64,000 nt of DNA from Erwinia aphidicola (lineage in GTDB: Bacteria; Pseudomonadota; Gammaproteobacteria; Enterobacterales; Enterobacteriaceae). Below, piece after piece: positions 19,541-30,120 of this stretch (positions are counted from its first letter, which is position 1; each line of letters begins with the position of its first letter). The stretch covers positions 1-64,000 of the forward strand of contig NZ_JACXBP010000004.1 of NCBI RefSeq assembly GCF_014773485.1, written 5' to 3'. The position numbers and the translations under genes are program-made. The notes under the pieces are model-generated. The model saw nothing but the letters and a program-made list of their open reading frames with translations, had not been told where the DNA came from and made no database searches.

Positions 19541-20566
19541 ATGAAGCCGATGTTCAGCAGGGGGCCTTCCCTGCAGTTACGCTTATTTTTAGCGGTTATA
19601 GTGGCAATAGGCGTAATTGTTGCCGACAGTCGTATGGGAGCTTTCTCCCAGATCCGCACCTATATGGACACTGCCGTCAGTCCATTCTACTTCCTGGCCA
19701 ACGGGCCGCGTCAAATTCTGGACAATGTTTCTGAAACATTGGCCTCCCGCCAGCAGCTCGAGCTGGAAAATAAAGCCTTACAGCGTGAACTGATCCTGAA
19801 AAACAGCGAATTGCTGATGCTGGGGCAGTTTAAGCAGGAAAACGCCCGCTTACGCGAACTGCTGGGTTCACCACTGCGTCAGGATGAGCAGAAAATGGTG
19901 ACGCAGGTGATCTCTACCGGTACCGATCCTTACACCGATCAGGTGGTGATCGACAAAGGCAGCGTCAACGGCGTGTATGAAGGTCAGCCGGTGATCAGCG
20001 ATAAAGGCGTGGTCGGCCAGGTGGTGGCGGTGGGTAAAATCACCAGCCGCGTGCTGCTGATCTGCGATGCTTCACACGCGCTGCCCATTCAGGTGCTGCG
20101 CAATGACATCCGGGTGATTGCTGCCGGTAACGGCTGCACCGAAGATCTTCAGCTGGAGCATCTGCCGGGTAACACCGATATCCGCGTCGGTGATGTGCTG
20201 GTGACCTCCGGGCTGGGTGGACGCTTCCCTGAAGGCTATCCGGTTGGCGTAGTGTCATCAGTGAAAGTTGATACCCAGCGCGCTTATACCGTGATCCAGG
20301 CACGTCCAACCGCTGGCCTGCAGCGCCTGCGTTACCTGCTGCTGCTGTGGGGCGCAGATCGCAATGGCACGATGCCCATGGCGCCGGATGAAGTGCACCG
20401 CGTGGCCAACGAGCGCCTGATGCAGATGATGCCGCAGGTGTTACCGCAGGCGAGTGAAGTCGTCGGGCCACCGGCACCGCCAGCCCCTGCGGCGGCCACG
20501 CAAACTGCCGCGCCGGCAGCGGCGCCTGTGCGCACCCAGTCCGCCGTGCGTGGGGTGCAGCCTTGA
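19541..20566 (+). CDS. mreC: Rod-shape-determining protein MreC
   Basis: This 341-aa bitopic inner-membrane protein has a periplasmic domain that links MreB to PBP2 and RodA. There is one membrane segment (about residues 12-30), then a coiled coil (about 60-105, [20 protein letters not shown]) and a beta-rich domain with [19 protein letters not shown]. The C-terminal tail is Ala/Pro-rich, as in E. coli MreC. Its stop codon overlaps the mreD start. Confidence 0.97.
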   Translation: MKPMFSRGPSLQLRLFLAVIVAIGVIVADSRMGAFSQIRTYMDTAVSPFYFLANGPRQILDNVSETLASRQQLELENKALQRELILKNSELLMLGQFKQENARLRELLGSPLRQDEQKMVTQVISTGTDPYTDQVVIDKGSVNGVYEGQPVISDKGVVGQVVAVGKITSRVLLICDASHALPIQVLRNDIRVIAAGNGCTEDLQLEHLPGNTDIRVGDVLVTSGLGGRFPEGYPVGVVSSVKVDTQRAYTVIQARPTAGLQRLRYLLLLWGADRNGTMPMAPDEVHRVANERLMQMMPQVLPQASEVVGPPAPPAPAAATQTAAPAAAPVRTQSAVRGVQP

Positions 20567-21051
20567 GTCGCTATCGCAGTCAGGGGCGCTGGGTCATCTG
20601 GCTCTCCTTCCTGGTCGCGCTGGTGCTGCAAATTATGCCGTGGCCGGAACAGTTCTATATGTTCCGGCCCTCCTGGCTGCTGCTGATCCTCATTTACTGG
20701 ACGCTGGCGCTGCCGCACCGTGTGAATGTCGGTACCGGCTTCGTGATGGGATCTATAATGGATCTCATCTCCGGTTCGACCCTCGGCGTGCGTGCACTGG
20801 CGCTGAGCATCGTCGCATACCTGGTGGCATTCAAATTCCAGCTGTTCCGCAATCTGGCGCTGTGGCAGCAGGCACTGATGGTGATGGTGCTGTCGCTGGC
20901 GATGGATGTTGTTGTTTTCTGGGCAGAGTTTTTAGTGATTAATGTCTCTTTTCGCCCGGAAATATTCTGGAGCAGCGTCGTCGACGGTGTACTCTGGCCG
21001 TGGTTGTTCTTACTGATGAGAAAGATTCGCCGCCAGTTCGCCGTACAATAA
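20563..21051 (+). CDS. mreD: Rod-shape-determining protein MreD
   Basis: This 162-aa inner-membrane protein has five or six hydrophobic helices and is a partner of MreBC in side-wall growth. It starts at TTG, overlapping the mreC stop codon by 4 bp, which suggests translational coupling. E. coli mreD likewise starts at a non-ATG codon overlapping mre[21 protein letters not shown] and [15 protein letters not shown] are close to the E. coli sequence. Confidence 0.96.
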   Translation: MSRYRSQGRWVIWLSFLVALVLQIMPWPEQFYMFRPSWLLLILIYWTLALPHRVNVGTGFVMGSIMDLISGSTLGVRALALSIVAYLVAFKFQLFRNLALWQQALMVMVLSLAMDVVVFWAEFLVINVSFRPEIFWSSVVDGVLWPWLFLLMRKIRRQFAVQ

Positions 21052-21060
21052 AGGACAATT

Positions 21061-21654
21061 ATGGTATCCCTGTATCTGGCTTCTGGCTCCCCCCGTCGTC
21101 GTGAACTGCTGACTCAGCTTGGCCTGTCATTTGAACGCCTCGCCACCGAGGTGAAAGAGCAGCGGCATGACGGCGAAACGGCGCAGCAGTATGTCCGCCG
21201 ACTCGCCCATGATAAAGCGCAGGCGGGTGTCGCCGTGGCGGCACAGGATCTGCCGGTGCTGGGGGCGGATACCATCGTGGTACTGAATAATGAAGTGCTG
21301 GAGAAGCCGGTCGATACGGCCGCCGCAGGCGCGATGCTGGCGAAGCTCTCCGGCCAGACGCATCAGGTTATGACCGCCGTTGCGCTGGCAGACCGTCAGC
21401 AAACGCTGGATTGCCTGGTGATCACTGACGTCACTTTCCGCGTGCTCACGCCCGAAGATATTGCCAGCTATGTTGCCAGCGGTGAACCGATGGACAAAGC
21501 CGGGGCATATGGTATTCAGGGACTGGGCGGCAACTTTGTCAGAAAAATTAATGGAAGCTATCACGCGGTCGTTGGGCTGCCACTGGTGGAAACCGCCGAG
21601 CTGTTCAGCCATTTTCAGTCGCTGCGTGAAGTGAGAGGTCAAGATGACAGCTGA
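21061..21654 (+). CDS. yhdE: Maf-family nucleotide pyrophosphatase (dTTP/UTP type)
   Basis: This 197-aa cytoplasmic Maf protein hydrolyses dTTP, UTP and some modified pyrimidine nucleotides to monophosphates. It begins [18 protein letters not shown], has [18 protein letters not shown] with the catalytic Asp and ends its core in [16 protein letters not shown]. It lies 9 bp after mreD, and its 3' end overlaps the rng start by 11 bp, as in E. coli. Confidence 0.95.
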   Translation: MVSLYLASGSPRRRELLTQLGLSFERLATEVKEQRHDGETAQQYVRRLAHDKAQAGVAVAAQDLPVLGADTIVVLNNEVLEKPVDTAAAGAMLAKLSGQTHQVMTAVALADRQQTLDCLVITDVTFRVLTPEDIASYVASGEPMDKAGAYGIQGLGGNFVRKINGSYHAVVGLPLVETAELFSHFQSLREVRGQDDS

Positions 21655-23113
21655 ACTGCTGGTAAATATTACCCCGTCAGAAACCCGCGTTGCCTATATT
21701 GATGGCGGGATCCTGCAGGAGATCCACATTGAGCGTGAAGCGCGCCGCGGTATCGTAGGTAACATCTACAAGGGCCGCGTCAGCCGGGTACTGCCGGGAA
21801 TGCAGGCAGCGTTTGTCGATATCGGCCTGGAAAAAGCCGCGTTCCTGCACGCTTCCGATATTATGCCGCACACCGAATGCGTGGCGCGTGACGAAAAGAA
21901 AAACTTTATCGTGCGCGATATCTCCGAGCTGGTGCGTCAGGGCCAGGACCTGATGGTGCAGGTGGTGAAGGATCCGCTCGGCACCAAAGGCGCGCGTCTG
22001 ACCACCGATATTACCCTGCCTTCGCGCTATCTGGTATTTATGCCGGGTGCATCGCACGTAGGCGTATCGCAGCGCATCGAGAGCGAAGCCGAGCGTGACC
22101 GCCTGAAGGCCGTGGTTGCAGGTTACTGCGACGAACTGGGCGGCTACATTATCCGTACCGCCGCCGAAGGCGTGGGTGAGGATGAGCTGGCCTCCGACGC
22201 AGCGTTCCTGAAGCGGCTGTGGACCAAGGTGATTGAGCGTAAGAAGCGCAACCAGACGCGCTGCCGCCTGTATGGGGAAGTTGCCCTGTCGCAGCGCATC
22301 CTGCGTGACTTCGCCGGGGCTGCGCTTGACCGCATCCGCATCGACTCACGTCTGACCTTCGAACATCTGGTGGAATTTACCGGTGAATATATCCCGGAGA
22401 TGACCGCTAAGCTGGAGCTGTACACCGGCAAGCAGCCCATCTTCGATCTGTTTGATGTGGAAAACGAGATCCAGCGTTCTCTCGACCGTAAGGTTGAGCT
22501 GAAATCCGGCGGCTACCTGATCATCGACCAGACCGAAGCGATGACCACCATCGATATCAATACTGGCGCTTTTGTCGGCCACCGCAATCTCGAAGAGACC
22601 ATTTTCAATACCAATATTGAAGCGACGCAGGCGATTGCCCGCCAGCTGCGCCTGCGCAATCTGGGCGGGATTATCATTATCGACTTTATCGACATGAATA
22701 ATGAAGATCACCGCCGCCGCGTGCTGCACTCGCTCGACCAGGCGCTGAGTAAAGATCGGGTGAAAACCGGGGTCAATGGCTTCTCCCAGCTCGGGCTGGT
22801 GGAGATGACGCGTAAGCGCACCCGTGAAAGTATTGAGCATGTATTGTGTCAGGATTGCCCGGTATGCAAAGGTCGCGGCACGCTGAAAACCGTGGAAACG
22901 GTATGTTACGAGATCATGCGTGAAATCGTCAGGGTGCATCATGCCTATGACTCCGATCGTTTCCTGGTCTATGCTTCTCCCGCGGTCGGCGAAGCGCTGA
23001 AAAGTGAGGAGTCGCACGCGCTGGCGGAAGTGGAAATATTTGTCGGCAAACAGGTTAAAGTCCAGGTTGAACCGCTCTATACCCAGGAGCAGTTTGACGT
23101 GGTGATGATGTAG
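21644..23113 (+). CDS. rng: Ribonuclease G
   Basis: This 489-aa endoribonuclease of the RNase E/G family matures the 5' end of 16S rRNA and cleaves some mRNAs. The S1 domain appears near residues 35-125 ([23 protein letters not shown]). The DNase I-like catalytic part has [12 protein letters not shown] and [11 protein letters not shown]. The zinc-link is CQDCPVC, near residue 402. It lacks the long RNase E scaffold tail, consistent with RNase G. It overlaps maf and is followed 26 bp later by yhdP. Confidence 0.98.
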   Translation: MTAELLVNITPSETRVAYIDGGILQEIHIEREARRGIVGNIYKGRVSRVLPGMQAAFVDIGLEKAAFLHASDIMPHTECVARDEKKNFIVRDISELVRQGQDLMVQVVKDPLGTKGARLTTDITLPSRYLVFMPGASHVGVSQRIESEAERDRLKAVVAGYCDELGGYIIRTAAEGVGEDELASDAAFLKRLWTKVIERKKRNQTRCRLYGEVALSQRILRDFAGAALDRIRIDSRLTFEHLVEFTGEYIPEMTAKLELYTGKQPIFDLFDVENEIQRSLDRKVELKSGGYLIIDQTEAMTTIDINTGAFVGHRNLEETIFNTNIEATQAIARQLRLRNLGGIIIIDFIDMNNEDHRRRVLHSLDQALSKDRVKTGVNGFSQLGLVEMTRKRTRESIEHVLCQDCPVCKGRGTLKTVETVCYEIMREIVRVHHAYDSDRFLVYASPAVGEALKSEESHALAEVEIFVGKQVKVQVEPLYTQEQFDVVMM

Positions 23114-23139
23114 ATTCAGGCTGTGACAAGGAGAGGTAT

Positions 23140-26100
23140 GTGAGGCGATTGCCGAGGATTTTGCTACTGACGGGCGCAACGTTAGTCGTGGTGACTGCGC
23201 TACTGGTCAGTGGCTTACGCCTGCTGATGCCTCACCTCAACGGCTGGCGCACGCCTGTCCTTGAACATATCTCCTCCGCCACCGGCGTGCCGGTGCAGGC
23301 CAGCTCTTTAGAAGGCAGCTGGGAAAACTACGGCCCGCGCCTTGAGATTAGAGACATTCAGGCCGGATTGCCCGACGGTGGCGAACTGAAAATTCAGCGC
23401 GTGACGCTGGCGCTCGACGTCTGGCAGTCTCTGCTGCACCTGCGCTGGCAGTTTCGTGACCTGACCTTCTGGCAGTTCCATCTGGTCACCAATACCCCGC
23501 TCAGCTCCGGCGACAATGGCAAATCCAACATTCAGGTAGAGCAGCTCAACGACCTGTTCCTGCGCCAGTTTGACCATTTCGATCTGCGCGACAGCGAAAT
23601 CAGCTTTGTCACGCCCTCCGGCCAGCGTGCCGAACTGGCGATCCCTCAGCTGACCTGGCTGAATGAGAAAACCCGTCACCGTGCGGAAGGACTGGTCAGC
23701 CTTTCCAGCTTTACCGGGCAGCACGGGGTGGTGCAGGTACGCCTCGATCTCAGCGACAGCAACGGCTATCTGGACACCGGCCGCGTGTGGATGCAGGCCG
23801 ATGACGTCGATGTGAAGCCGTGGCTGGGCCAGTGGATGCGCGATAACACCAGCCTCGACAGCGCGCGCTTCAGCCTGGCGGCGTGGATGAGCGTGAAAAA
23901 TGGCGAAGTGCACGATGGCGATGTCTGGCTGAAGAAGGGGGGCGCGAACTGGCAGGGCGATCGACAGTCGCACCATCTCAGCGTTGATAACCTGACCGCG
24001 CATATCAGCCGTTTCAACAGCGGGTGGAACCTCTCTATCCCGCAGACGCGCTTTATTACCGACGGGCAGCCGTGGCCGCACGGTCAGCTTTCCCTGATGT
24101 GGCAGCCGGAAAACAGCCTGCTGCCCGGGCCGGATCATCAGCCGGAACTGCGCGTGCGCGCCACCGACCTCGATCTGCAGCGTCTTGATCCGCTGGTGCC
24201 GCTTTTCGCCAAACTTTCACCGCAGCTGCTGGATAACTGGCGTTCGATACAGCCGCGCGGACAGCTACAGGCGCTGGCGGTCGATGTGCCGCTGCAGCAG
24301 CCGGAGCGTACGCGTTTCCAGGCGAAATGGCAGGATCTGAGCTGGCAGCAGTGGGAGCTGTTGCCGGGCATGGAGCATTTTAGCGGCTCACTGAGCGGGA
24401 GTGTCGCCGACGGGCAGCTGGCGTTCGCCATTCAGCAGGCCTCGCTGCCTTACGGTGAGATGTTCCGGGCGCCGCTGGAGATTAACCAGGCTAGCGGAAC
24501 GATTAACTGGCAGTACGGCGAGCAGGGGCTGACGTTATCCGGTCAGCAGCTCGACGTGCAGGCGAACTCCCTGTGGGCGCACGGTGATTTCAGCTATCAG
24601 CAGCCAAAAGGGCAGCCGCCGCGCCTCAATATTCTCGCCGGTATTAACCTGAGCGATGCCAGCCAGGCCTGGCGTTACTTCCCTGAGCCGCTGATGGGCA
24701 AGAATCTGGTGCACTATCTTACCGGCGCGCTGAAAGGCGGGCAGGTCAGCAACGCTACGCTGCTGTTTGCCGGTAACCCGCAGGATTTTCCGTTCAAGCA
24801 TAATGAAGGGATGTTTGAAGTGGCCGTGCCGCTGCGCAAGGCCACCTACGAATTTGAGCCCGGCTGGCCCGCGTTGGAAAACCTTGATATTGACCTCGAC
24901 TTCGCCAACAACGGCCTGTGGATGAAGGCAGAGAAGATCAAGCTGGGCGAGGTGGACGGGCACAATATCTCGGCGGTGATCCCTGACTATCTGCAGGAAA
25001 AGCTGATCGTTGATGGCGATATCAAAGGCGGCGGGCCGCAGATCCGCGACTACTTCAATCAATCCCCGCTTAAGCCTTCACTCGGCGGCGCGCTGGATGA
25101 GCTGCAAATTGGCGGTGATGTGAGTGGTCACTTACATCTTGATATCCCGCTGGACGGCGAGCAGGTGCGTGCCACGGGCGATGTGAACCTCAATAATAAC
25201 TCGCTGCTGGTTAAACCGATTGAAACGCGCTTTGAGCAGCTTTCCGGCCGCTTTACCTACGATAATGGTGACCTGAAAAGTGATGCAATGACGGCGCGCC
25301 TGTTAGGTCAACCGATCGGCGTCAGCTTTAATACGCAGGAAGGCGAGAAAGATTACCAGATAGGCGTCGATCTCAACGCAAACTGGCAGCCGGGCAATAT
25401 TGCGCAGATCCCTGAAGCCGCGCGCAAAAAGCTGGGCGGCAGCGTGCCGTGGCGCAGCAACGTGCTGATTAGTTTACCGCACGGCGGCGGAGCTAACTAT
25501 CAGGTTAATGTCGACGGCGATCTGAAAAATGTGAGTAGCCGCTTACCTTCTCCGCTCGATAAGAAGGGCGGCAGCGCCATGCCGGTGAAGGTACTGGTAA
25601 AGGGTAATCTCAACGGCTTCAATTTGAGCGGCGCGGTCGGTGAGCGCCATCGCTTTAACAGCCACTGGCTACTGGGCAAACAGCTGCGCGTTGAGCGCGG
25701 CATCTGGGAGAATGACACCCAGCGCACCCCTGCGCTGCCGGATACGCGCGGCATGGTGCTGAACCTGCCGCCGCTGGACGGTGAGGCCTGGATTGGGCTG
25801 CTCGGTGCTGGTGCTGGTAGCGGTGCGGGCGGTCAGGCAGGCAGCGCGTATCTGCCGGGCGATATTAAACTGCACACCCCGACACTGACGCTGGCGGGCC
25901 AGCAGTGGCAGGATCTGACGGCGACCCTCAGCCAGGCAATGGGGGGCGAGATGACGGTACAGGCACAGGGCAAAGAGATTAACGGATCGCTGGCGATTGC
26001 CAAAAATGGCCCGTGGCTGGTTAACCTGAAATACCTTTATTACAACCCGCAGTGGGACAGTAAAGGGACCCGCTCGGTACCGCTGCCGCAGGACGCCTCG

Positions 26101-26946
26101 TCGATCAACTTCAGCCGCTGGCCGGCACTGCGCCTGAATTGCGATGAGTGCTGGCTACGCGGGCAGAAATTTGGCGTGATGAAAGCCGAGCTGACGCCGT
26201 CCGGCGATACCCTGACGTTAGCCAACGGCCTGATAGACAGCGGCAATACCCACCTGACGGTCAATGGTGAGTGGGTCAACAAGCCCGGCGAGCAGCGCAC
26301 CTCACTGAAAGGCGTGCTGAGCGGTAAAAAAATCGATGAGGCCACCAACTGGTTTGGCGTTACGTCGCCACTGCGCGATGCGCCGTTCAGGCTCGAGTAT
26401 GACCTGCACTGGCGCTCTGCCCCGTGGCAGCCTTCGGAAGAGACGCTGAGCGGCGTACTAAAATCCCACCTTGGCGCCGGACAGATTGCCGACGTCTCCA
26501 CCGGGCGCGCCGGGCAGCTGCTGCGGCTGGTGAGCTTTGATTCGCTGGTACGCAAGCTGCGCCTCGACTTTAGCGATACCTTCAGCCAGGGCTTCTGGTT
26601 TGACTCGATCAACGGCACGGCCTGGATCGAAAATGGCATGATGCGTACGGATAATCTCCTGGTGGACGGGCTGGAAGCGGACATCGCGATGAAAGGCAAT
26701 GTGGACCTGGTTAAACGCCGCATCGATATGGAAGCCACCGTCGCGCCGGAAATCTCCGCCACTGTTGGCGTGGCGACGGCCTTTGCGGTCAATCCGGTTA
26801 TCGGTGCCGCCGTGTTTGCTGCCAGTAAGGTGCTCGGCCCACTGTGGAATAAAATTTCGGTGCTGCGCTACCACATTAGTGGGCCAATCGATAAGCCGCA
26901 GATTGACGAAGTGCTGCGCAAGCCGCGTGAAAACAGCGAGAAGTGA
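23140..26946 (+). CDS. yhdP: AsmA-like envelope protein YhdP
   Basis: This 1268-aa protein has one N-terminal membrane anchor (about residues 6-28) and a very long periplasmic beta-groove of AsmA/TamB type. In E. coli, YhdP with TamB and YdbH moves phospholipids to the outer membrane. The GTG start at 23140 is chosen because MRRLPRILLLTGA aligns with the E. coli N terminus and a GGAGAGG ribosome site lies just upstream. The C-terminal part has MKGNVDLVKRRIDMEATVAP and AAVFAASKVLGPLWNK, well conserved. Length is 1266 aa in E. coli. Confidence 0.96.
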   Translation: MRRLPRILLLTGATLVVVTALLVSGLRLLMPHLNGWRTPVLEHISSATGVPVQASSLEGSWENYGPRLEIRDIQAGLPDGGELKIQRVTLALDVWQSLLHLRWQFRDLTFWQFHLVTNTPLSSGDNGKSNIQVEQLNDLFLRQFDHFDLRDSEISFVTPSGQRAELAIPQLTWLNEKTRHRAEGLVSLSSFTGQHGVVQVRLDLSDSNGYLDTGRVWMQADDVDVKPWLGQWMRDNTSLDSARFSLAAWMSVKNGEVHDGDVWLKKGGANWQGDRQSHHLSVDNLTAHISRFNSGWNLSIPQTRFITDGQPWPHGQLSLMWQPENSLLPGPDHQPELRVRATDLDLQRLDPLVPLFAKLSPQLLDNWRSIQPRGQLQALAVDVPLQQPERTRFQAKWQDLSWQQWELLPGMEHFSGSLSGSVADGQLAFAIQQASLPYGEMFRAPLEINQASGTINWQYGEQGLTLSGQQLDVQANSLWAHGDFSYQQPKGQPPRLNILAGINLSDASQAWRYFPEPLMGKNLVHYLTGALKGGQVSNATLLFAGNPQDFPFKHNEGMFEVAVPLRKATYEFEPGWPALENLDIDLDFANNGLWMKAEKIKLGEVDGHNISAVIPDYLQEKLIVDGDIKGGGPQIRDYFNQSPLKPSLGGALDELQIGGDVSGHLHLDIPLDGEQVRATGDVNLNNNSLLVKPIETRFEQLSGRFTYDNGDLKSDAMTARLLGQPIGVSFNTQEGEKDYQIGVDLNANWQPGNIAQIPEAARKKLGGSVPWRSNVLISLPHGGGANYQVNVDGDLKNVSSRLPSPLDKKGGSAMPVKVLVKGNLNGFNLSGAVGERHRFNSHWLLGKQLRVERGIWENDTQRTPALPDTRGMVLNLPPLDGEAWIGLLGAGAGSGAGGQAGSAYLPGDIKLHTPTLTLAGQQWQDLTATLSQAMGGEMTVQAQGKEINGSLAIAKNGPWLVNLKYLYYNPQWDSKGTRSVPLPQDASSINFSRWPALRLNCDECWLRGQKFGVMKAELTPSGDTLTLANGLIDSGNTHLTVNGEWVNKPGEQRTSLKGVLSGKKIDEATNWFGVTSPLRDAPFRLEYDLHWRSAPWQPSEETLSGVLKSHLGAGQIADVSTGRAGQLLRLVSFDSLVRKLRLDFSDTFSQGFWFDSINGTAWIENGMMRTDNLLVDGLEADIAMKGNVDLVKRRIDMEATVAPEISATVGVATAFAVNPVIGAAVFAASKVLGPLWNKISVLRYHISGPIDKPQIDEVLRKPRENSEK

Positions 26947-26979
26947 ATTTGACGTAGACCCGCTAATGCCTCAGGCTGT

Positions 26980-27125
26980 TATACCCTTCATACTTGAAGT
27001 CCCCTCGTAGGGTCTTTTGGTGTAGCAGTGTTAGCTGCGTGCGTTCACCCCGGTCACTTACCGATGTAAGCTCCCGGGGATTCATTTATTTGCTGCCTTG
27101 CTGCAACGCCAATTATTTTGGGTAA
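26980..27125 (+). repeat. ERIC element, variant with internal insertion
   Basis: The yhdP-tldD gap contains an enterobacterial repetitive intergenic consensus element. The diagnostic core CCCCGGTCACTTAC is followed by ATGTAAGCTCCCGGGGATTC, and the outer ends are CTTCATACTTGAA and CCAATTATTTTGGG. The copy is in inverted orientation to the one at 38263-38386. It is about 20 bp longer, with extra CCCCTCGTAGGGTCTTTTGG between the left end and the TTAGCTGCGT stretch. Confidence 0.88.
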
Positions 27126-27197
27126 ACCATCGAAAATCGTCATAATTGACAATTGAAAGCCAGCAGCCACTGGCTCATCCACACAGAGCGAGAATTC

Positions 27198-28643
27198 ATG
27201 AGTCTGAATCTGGTAAGTGAGCAGTTACTAACTGCTAACAACATTAGTCAAAGCGACCTCTTTTCCATTCTCGGCCAGCTGTCCGAGCGCAAGCTGGATT
27301 ACGCTGACCTCTATTTTCAGTCCAGCTACCATGAATCCTGGGTGCTGGAAGACCGCATTATTAAAGACGGCTCCTACAATATCGATCAGGGCGTGGGCGT
27401 GCGCGCCATCAGCGGTGAGAAAACCGGTTTCGCCTATGCCGATCAGCTGACGCTGAATGCCCTGCATCAGAGCGCCACGGCGGCACGCAGTATCGTGCGC
27501 GAGCAGGGTAATGGCCAGTCACGCACCCTCGGGGCGGTGGCAAACCGCCCGCTCTACCCGGCGCTTGACCCGCTGCAAAGCCTGACGCGTGAAGAGAAAA
27601 TTGAGCTGCTGCACCGCGTCGATAATGCGGCGCGTGCTGCCGATAAGCGCGTGCAGGAAGTCTCCGCCAGCCTTACCGGCGTCTATGAACTGGTGCTGGT
27701 GGCGGCAACCGACGGTACGCTGGCAGCGGATGTGCGCCCGCTGGTGCGCCTGTCGGTCAGCGTGCAGGTTGATGATAACGGCAAACGCGAGCGCGGCTCC
27801 AGCGGCGGCGGCGGCCGTTTCGGCTATGAGTTTTTCCTCGCCGATGAAAACGGTGAGATGCGTGCCGAAGCCTGGGCGCGCGAAGCGGTGCGTATGGCGT
27901 TGGTTAATCTGAATGCGGTAGCGGCCCCGGCGGGGATGTTCCCCGTGGTGCTCGGTGCGGGCTGGCCGGGCGTGCTGCTGCACGAAGCGGTCGGTCACGG
28001 GTTGGAAGGCGACTTTAACCGTCGCGGTACCTCGGTGTTCAGTGGTCAGATGGGCCAGCTGGTGGCCTCCGAACTGTGTACCGTCGTGGATGATGGCACC
28101 ATCGATGGCCTGCGTGGCTCGCTGGCGATTGATGATGAAGGCGTGCCGGGGCAGTACAACGTCCTGATTGAGAACGGCATTCTGAAAGGCTACATGCAGG
28201 ACAAACTGAATGCGCGCCTGATGGGGGTGCCGCCAACCGGTAACGGTCGCCGCGAGTCTTACGCGCACCTGCCGATGCCGCGTATGACCAACACCTATAT
28301 GCTGGCGGGTAAATCAACGCCGCAGGATATCATTGAAAGCGTAGAGTACGGCCTGTACGCGCCGAATTTCGGCGGCGGCCAGGTCGATATCACCTCCGGC
28401 AAATTCGTTTTCTCCACTTCAGAAGCCTATCTGATTGAGAACGGTAAAGTGACGACGCCGGTTAAAGGTGCCACGCTGATTGGTTCCGGCATCGAAGCGA
28501 TGCAGCAGATTTCGATGGTCGGCAACGATCTGGCGCTGGATAAAGGCGTCGGCGTCTGTGGTAAAGAGGGGCAGAGCCTGCCGGTTGGCGTGGGTCAGCC
28601 AACCCTGAAGCTGGATAAACTCACCGTCGGCGGCACCGCATGA
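27198..28643 (+). CDS. tldD: Metalloprotease TldD
   Basis: This 481-aa protein pairs with TldE(PmbA) to form a zinc peptidase that degrades unfolded peptides and matures some peptide natural products and the CcdA antitoxin. The zinc motif is [11 protein letters not shown], near residue 262. The start at 27198 gives the E. coli length; an upstream in-frame start would read through the ERIC region. The partner pmbA is not in the window, as expected. Confidence 0.97.
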   Translation: MSLNLVSEQLLTANNISQSDLFSILGQLSERKLDYADLYFQSSYHESWVLEDRIIKDGSYNIDQGVGVRAISGEKTGFAYADQLTLNALHQSATAARSIVREQGNGQSRTLGAVANRPLYPALDPLQSLTREEKIELLHRVDNAARAADKRVQEVSASLTGVYELVLVAATDGTLAADVRPLVRLSVSVQVDDNGKRERGSSGGGGRFGYEFFLADENGEMRAEAWAREAVRMALVNLNAVAAPAGMFPVVLGAGWPGVLLHEAVGHGLEGDFNRRGTSVFSGQMGQLVASELCTVVDDGTIDGLRGSLAIDDEGVPGQYNVLIENGILKGYMQDKLNARLMGVPPTGNGRRESYAHLPMPRMTNTYMLAGKSTPQDIIESVEYGLYAPNFGGGQVDITSGKFVFSTSEAYLIENGKVTTPVKGATLIGSGIEAMQQISMVGNDLALDKGVGVCGKEGQSLPVGVGQPTLKLDKLTVGGTA

Positions 28644-28644
28644 T

Positions 28645-28726
28645 ATCGGGCGGACCGGAAAAAAAGGTCCGCCCCTACCACTGAGTCCTGCGTAGGGGGC
28701 GGCCATTTTTCCGGTCGCCCCTGCGG
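28645..28726. repeat. Inverted pair of REP-like palindromes between tldD and aaeR
   Basis: Two hairpins face each other: GGGCGGACC / GGTCCGCCC (28648-28674) and GGGGCGGCC / GGTCGCCCC (28696-28721, one mismatch). The reverse complement of the first closely resembles the second, both reading GTAGGGG.GCGG.CC.TTTTTCCGGTC. The two convergent genes tldD and aaeR end on either side, so the pair may also act as a bidirectional terminator. Confidence 0.75.
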
Positions 28727-28727
28727 G

Positions 28728-29642
28728 CTATTTGCGAAACTCGCGATAGATCTCCGCCACCTTGTCAAAATATTCGGTCAGATGGTTAATACACACCTGT
28801 ACCTTTAGCGGTAGTTTGTCCTTCTGCGTGTACACGGCATACACCGGGCGCGGCACCGACTGGTAGTGCGCGAACAGAATTTCCACCTCCCCGGCATTAA
28901 TCTCTTCGATAATCCACATCAGCGGCACATAGGCGATCCCGGTTCCGGATTTAAGCCAGCGGATCAGCGTTTGCGAATCATTAGTGGCAAAGCGCCCCTG
29001 CGGCGACAGGCGAATAGCGGTACCTTCCGGTGAGGTCAGCTCAAAATCGTTGTCCGGGCGCACGCTGTATTCCAGCCACGAAAAGTTGCTGATATCGGCA
29101 GGATTTTCCGGAACGCCATGCTGTAACAGGTAGCTTTTCGCCGCGCAGACCACCATCGGCATCGAGCCAAGGCGCTTCGAAAACAGGTTGGAGTCCCGCA
29201 GTGCGCCAACGCGGATCACCAGGTCCAGCCCGTCGGCAATCAGGTCCGGTGCCGGGATACCGGTTACCAGATTCACCGTCAGCCCCGGATACTCTTTCAG
29301 CATCTCTTCCGTCATGGGTGCCAGCAGGTTCTGCGCCATGGTGGAGGAGCTGCCGATACGCAGCAGGCCAATCGGGGTGTTATTAAATGCCCACAGCTGT
29401 TCATGCACCTGCTGAGCTTCGGAAAGCATGCGGCGACAGCCCTGGAAGTAGATTTTACCTGCCTCGGTCAAGCCGATGCTGCGGGTGCTGCGGTTGAGTA
29501 GTTTGACCTGCAGCTCATCTTCCAGCCGGGCAACCGTCTGACTCACTGCGGATACGCTTAACTGCAGATGCTGCGCCGCGGCGGTAAATGAGCCCATTTC
29601 AACGACTTTGGCAAAGACGGACATGCCCTTGAGTCTTTCCAT
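28728..29642 (-). CDS. aaeR: LysR-family regulator AaeR
   Basis: This 304-aa transcription factor activates the divergent aaeXAB efflux genes in response to aromatic carboxylic acids such as p-hydroxybenzoate. The N-terminal winged helix-turn-helix is GSFTAAAQHLQLSVSAVSQTVARLE (residues about 16-40), followed by the effector domain with LLRIGSSSTMAQNLL. It is slightly shorter than E. coli AaeR (309 aa). A palindrome adjoining its start codon (29645-29659) is a likely operator. Confidence 0.9.
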   Translation of the reverse strand: MERLKGMSVFAKVVEMGSFTAAAQHLQLSVSAVSQTVARLEDELQVKLLNRSTRSIGLTEAGKIYFQGCRRMLSEAQQVHEQLWAFNNTPIGLLRIGSSSTMAQNLLAPMTEEMLKEYPGLTVNLVTGIPAPDLIADGLDLVIRVGALRDSNLFSKRLGSMPMVVCAAKSYLLQHGVPENPADISNFSWLEYSVRPDNDFELTSPEGTAIRLSPQGRFATNDSQTLIRWLKSGTGIAYVPLMWIIEEINAGEVEILFAHYQSVPRPVYAVYTQKDKLPLKVQVCINHLTEYFDKVAEIYREFRK

Positions 29643-29644
29643 TG

Positions 29645-29679
29645 TTAACCCTGGGTTAAAAGTGATTTAGATCACATTT
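29645..29679. promoter_or_regulatory. aaeR-aaeX operator: palindrome plus CRP-like site
   Basis: TTAACCCTGGGTTAA (29645-29659) is a perfect 15-bp palindrome three bases from the aaeR start codon, of the T-N11-A form bound by LysR regulators. At 29658-29679 lies a near-consensus CRP site with core GTGAT-TTAG-ATCAC, two mismatches from the 22-bp ideal. The two sites touch, so AaeR and CRP could act together or exclude each other. Confidence 0.65.
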
Positions 29680-29909
29680 GGTAGATTACTTATAGTCAGG
29701 CACGTTACTATAGCATTGTTGGGTTACTGCTCCGTAACGCTATCCCTTTAAATGCTCCTTGCCGGATACGCTATTATTCATTCAGTATCGGTTCTGATTC
29801 GCACCCTTCGTCAGGTCATCATTACCCGCACGCGTAGCCGCCCTGAAACCGGGAGGGGATAACGTTATGCCAGCAGATTTATCCGGCATAGTATCAACAA
29901 GGATAAAAG

Positions 29910-30113
29910 ATGAGTGTACTTCCGGTTATTGTGGTGTTCGGGCTGTCGTTCCCACCGATATTTTTTGAAATTATTGTGTCACTGATGCTGTTCTGGCTGG
30001 TACGACGGTTGCTGACTCCGACCGGAATTTACGATCTGGTCTGGCACCCTGCACTGTTTAATACTGCGTTGTACTGCTGCCTGTTCTGGCTGGTATCCCG
30101 TTTGTTCGTCTGA
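29910..30113 (+). CDS. aaeX: Small membrane protein AaeX
   Basis: This 67-aa inner-membrane protein has two hydrophobic helices (about residues 5-33 and 47-66). It matches the DUF1656 family found before AaeA/AaeB-type pumps. It starts the operon behind an AAGGAT ribosome site and ends 7 bp before aaeA. Its precise role is not known. Confidence 0.93.
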   Translation: MSVLPVIVVFGLSFPPIFFEIIVSLMLFWLVRRLLTPTGIYDLVWHPALFNTALYCCLFWLVSRLFV

Positions 30114-30120
30114 GGTCTGA

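Noticed and set aside
22346-24138. 277-codon and 276-codon minus-strand ORFs opposite rng and yhdP
   Set aside because: Both are antisense to conserved genes and lack ribosome sites or recognisable domains.
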